NCBI GenBank assembly: GCA_016280525.1
Contig: JAEEGW010000234.1
Coordinates: forward strand, 1-6,309
DNA length: 6,309 nucleotides
Direction: 5' to 3'
Source of the DNA: Clostridiales bacterium
GTDB lineage: Bacteria; Bacillota; Clostridia; Oscillospirales; CAG-272
Within the stretch, counting starts at the first letter, position 1; each line of letters opens with the position of its first letter. The notes beneath the pieces were generated by a model, which was not told the origin of the DNA, made no database searches, and worked only from the letters and a program-made list of their open reading frames with translations. This document shows, piece by piece, positions 5,467 to 6,309 of this stretch. The translations under genes were made by a program, and so were the position numbers.

Positions 5467-6309
5467 CTAATCTTCTATCATTTTCGTCTTGTCGAACGCC
5501 GCACGGCGCTCTGTTGACATACGCATCATTTCCTTTAATTTTTCCACGTTGTCGTCCGCTATATACGTCCTCATCCGGTATAATTCGCCGGAGAATTCGT
5601 CTATCATCGAGATGAGTGATTTTTTATTGAGCAGAAACAGCTCGCTCCACATATCCTCGTTTATCCTCGCTATCCTCGTCAGGTCGCGGAACGAGTCGCC
5701 GGTGTATTCTTTAAGCTTCGGCACGTCGCTTGACGTCATGAGCGCCACGGCGATACAGTGCGTCAGCTGTGAAAGATACGCTATCATATCGTCGTGATCC
5801 TCGGGCGAAAGCTCCGCCACGTGTGCAAAGCCGAGCGTGTGGCCTAAGTCTTTGCAGAGCCGTATCGCCTCCGGCGTGTTTTTTGCCGTGGGCGTTACGA
5901 TATAGTTCGCGTCCTTGAAAATCGAATCGTCGCTGTTCTGCACGCCGTATACCTCGCGGCCCGCCATCGGGTGCGCGGCTATGAATTCAACGCCGTCCGG
6001 CAGGATGCTCTGGATTTTGTCAACTATACATTTTTTAACGCCGGTGACGTCCGTTATGACCGAGCCTTTTTTCAGATATTTGCCGTAATTTCTTATCCAT
6101 TCCTCAAAAACGTGCGGATAAAGCGCAAAAACGGTGAGGTCCGCCTCGCCTATGAGCGCGGGGTCGGTCTGTGTCGTGCCGTATGCTATAATGCCCTCTT
6201 TCAAGGCGTAGTCAACGGACGACTGAGAGCGCGTTATGCATTTGACGGTAAAGCCTTTTTTGGTAAGCGCCTTTGCGTAGCTTCCGCCTATGAGTCCGAG
6301 GCCTACTAT
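5467..6309 (-). CDS. tyrA: Prephenate dehydrogenase, 5' end beyond the window
   Basis: Oxidatively decarboxylates prephenate to 4-hydroxyphenylpyruvate, the committed step to tyrosine. A TTG at 6204 could be mistaken for the start, but the frame stays open to the right edge and encodes the Rossmann loop GLGLIGGS, so the gene is partial at its 5' end; 280 residues are visible. Numbering from the edge, the motifs are GLGLIGGS (3-10), TDVTGVK (86-92), HPMAG (113-117), His172 in SPEDHDD, His184 in SQLTH, and FRDLTRIA (207-214). These match the prephenate dehydrogenase active-site pattern. No C-terminal ACT domain or chorismate mutase fusion is present; the protein ends in a helical, charged tail. 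The end of the second Rossmann strand reads T-R-S (26-28), not the usual acidic residue, hinting at NADP+ use. The stop (TAG) is 12 nt before the aroF start, so they form an operon. Confidence 0.94.
   Translation of the reverse strand: MVGLGLIGGSYAKALTKKGFTVKCITRSQSSVDYALKEGIIAYGTTQTDPALIGEADLTVFALYPHVFEEWIRNYGKYLKKGSVITDVTGVKKCIVDKIQSILPDGVEFIAAHPMAGREVYGVQNSDDSIFKDANYIVTPTAKNTPEAIRLCKDLGHTLGFAHVAELSPEDHDDMIAYLSQLTHCIAVALMTSSDVPKLKEYTGDSFRDLTRIARINEDMWSELFLLNKKSLISMIDEFSGELYRMRTYIADDNVEKLKEMMRMSTERRAAFDKTKMIED

Noticed and set aside
5020..5517. 165-codon open frame on the plus strand
   Set aside because: Antisense to the conserved DAHP synthase and the tyrA end. It is a by-product of codon use on the coding strand and has no credible product.

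Overview
The window looks like a chromosomal piece of an endospore-forming, anaerobic Clostridia bacterium, most likely an uncultured gut or rumen Oscillospirales/Ruminococcaceae-type organism. The reasons are a complete cotJABC spore-coat operon (endospore formers), two secreted proteins with C-terminal type I dockerins (cellulosome-type assembly in Clostridia), strong AAGGAGG-type ribosome binding sites, and a hairpin-rich miniature repeat of a kind I recall as common in gut Firmicutes. The lineage is inferred from gene content; no rRNA or other marker gene is present.

Layout. Plus strand, 34-2767: two consecutive genes for exported dockerin proteins. The first (34-978) has an unrecognised extracellular region. 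The second (1037-2767) is a mosaic of a bacterial Ig-like domain, a transglutaminase/protease-like domain, BspA-type leucine-rich repeats and a dockerin. A strong terminator follows at 2780-2811. Between these genes and the convergent cotJ operon (2812-3001) lies a non-coding, miniature-transposon-like element of stacked hairpins (2829-2956), flanked by two copies of a terminator 3' arm.

Minus strand, 4094 down to 3002: cotJA-cotJB-cotJC, with 4-nt and 1-nt overlaps between genes. They encode inner spore-coat proteins, including a manganese-catalase-like CotJC with its metal ligands intact. Upstream of cotJA is about 200 bp of non-coding DNA (roughly 4195-4398). It is built from at least seven copies of a 9-bp motif (AATTTAGCT or its complement), each separated by a different short palindrome, and the whole forms a large, roughly symmetric inverted array. 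I cannot name this structure, and it is the most unusual feature here.

Minus strand, 6309 down to 4426: the 3' part of tyrA (prephenate dehydrogenase, running off the right edge) followed 12 nt later by aroF-type DAHP synthase, closed by a bidirectional terminator that overlaps the aroF stop codon. These two enzymes catalyse the first step of the shikimate pathway and the prephenate-to-hydroxyphenylpyruvate step of tyrosine synthesis, and are evidently co-transcribed.

The three blocks (extracellular dockerin proteins, spore coat, aromatic amino-acid synthesis) have no obvious functional link. The non-coding repeats sit exactly at the junctions between them.
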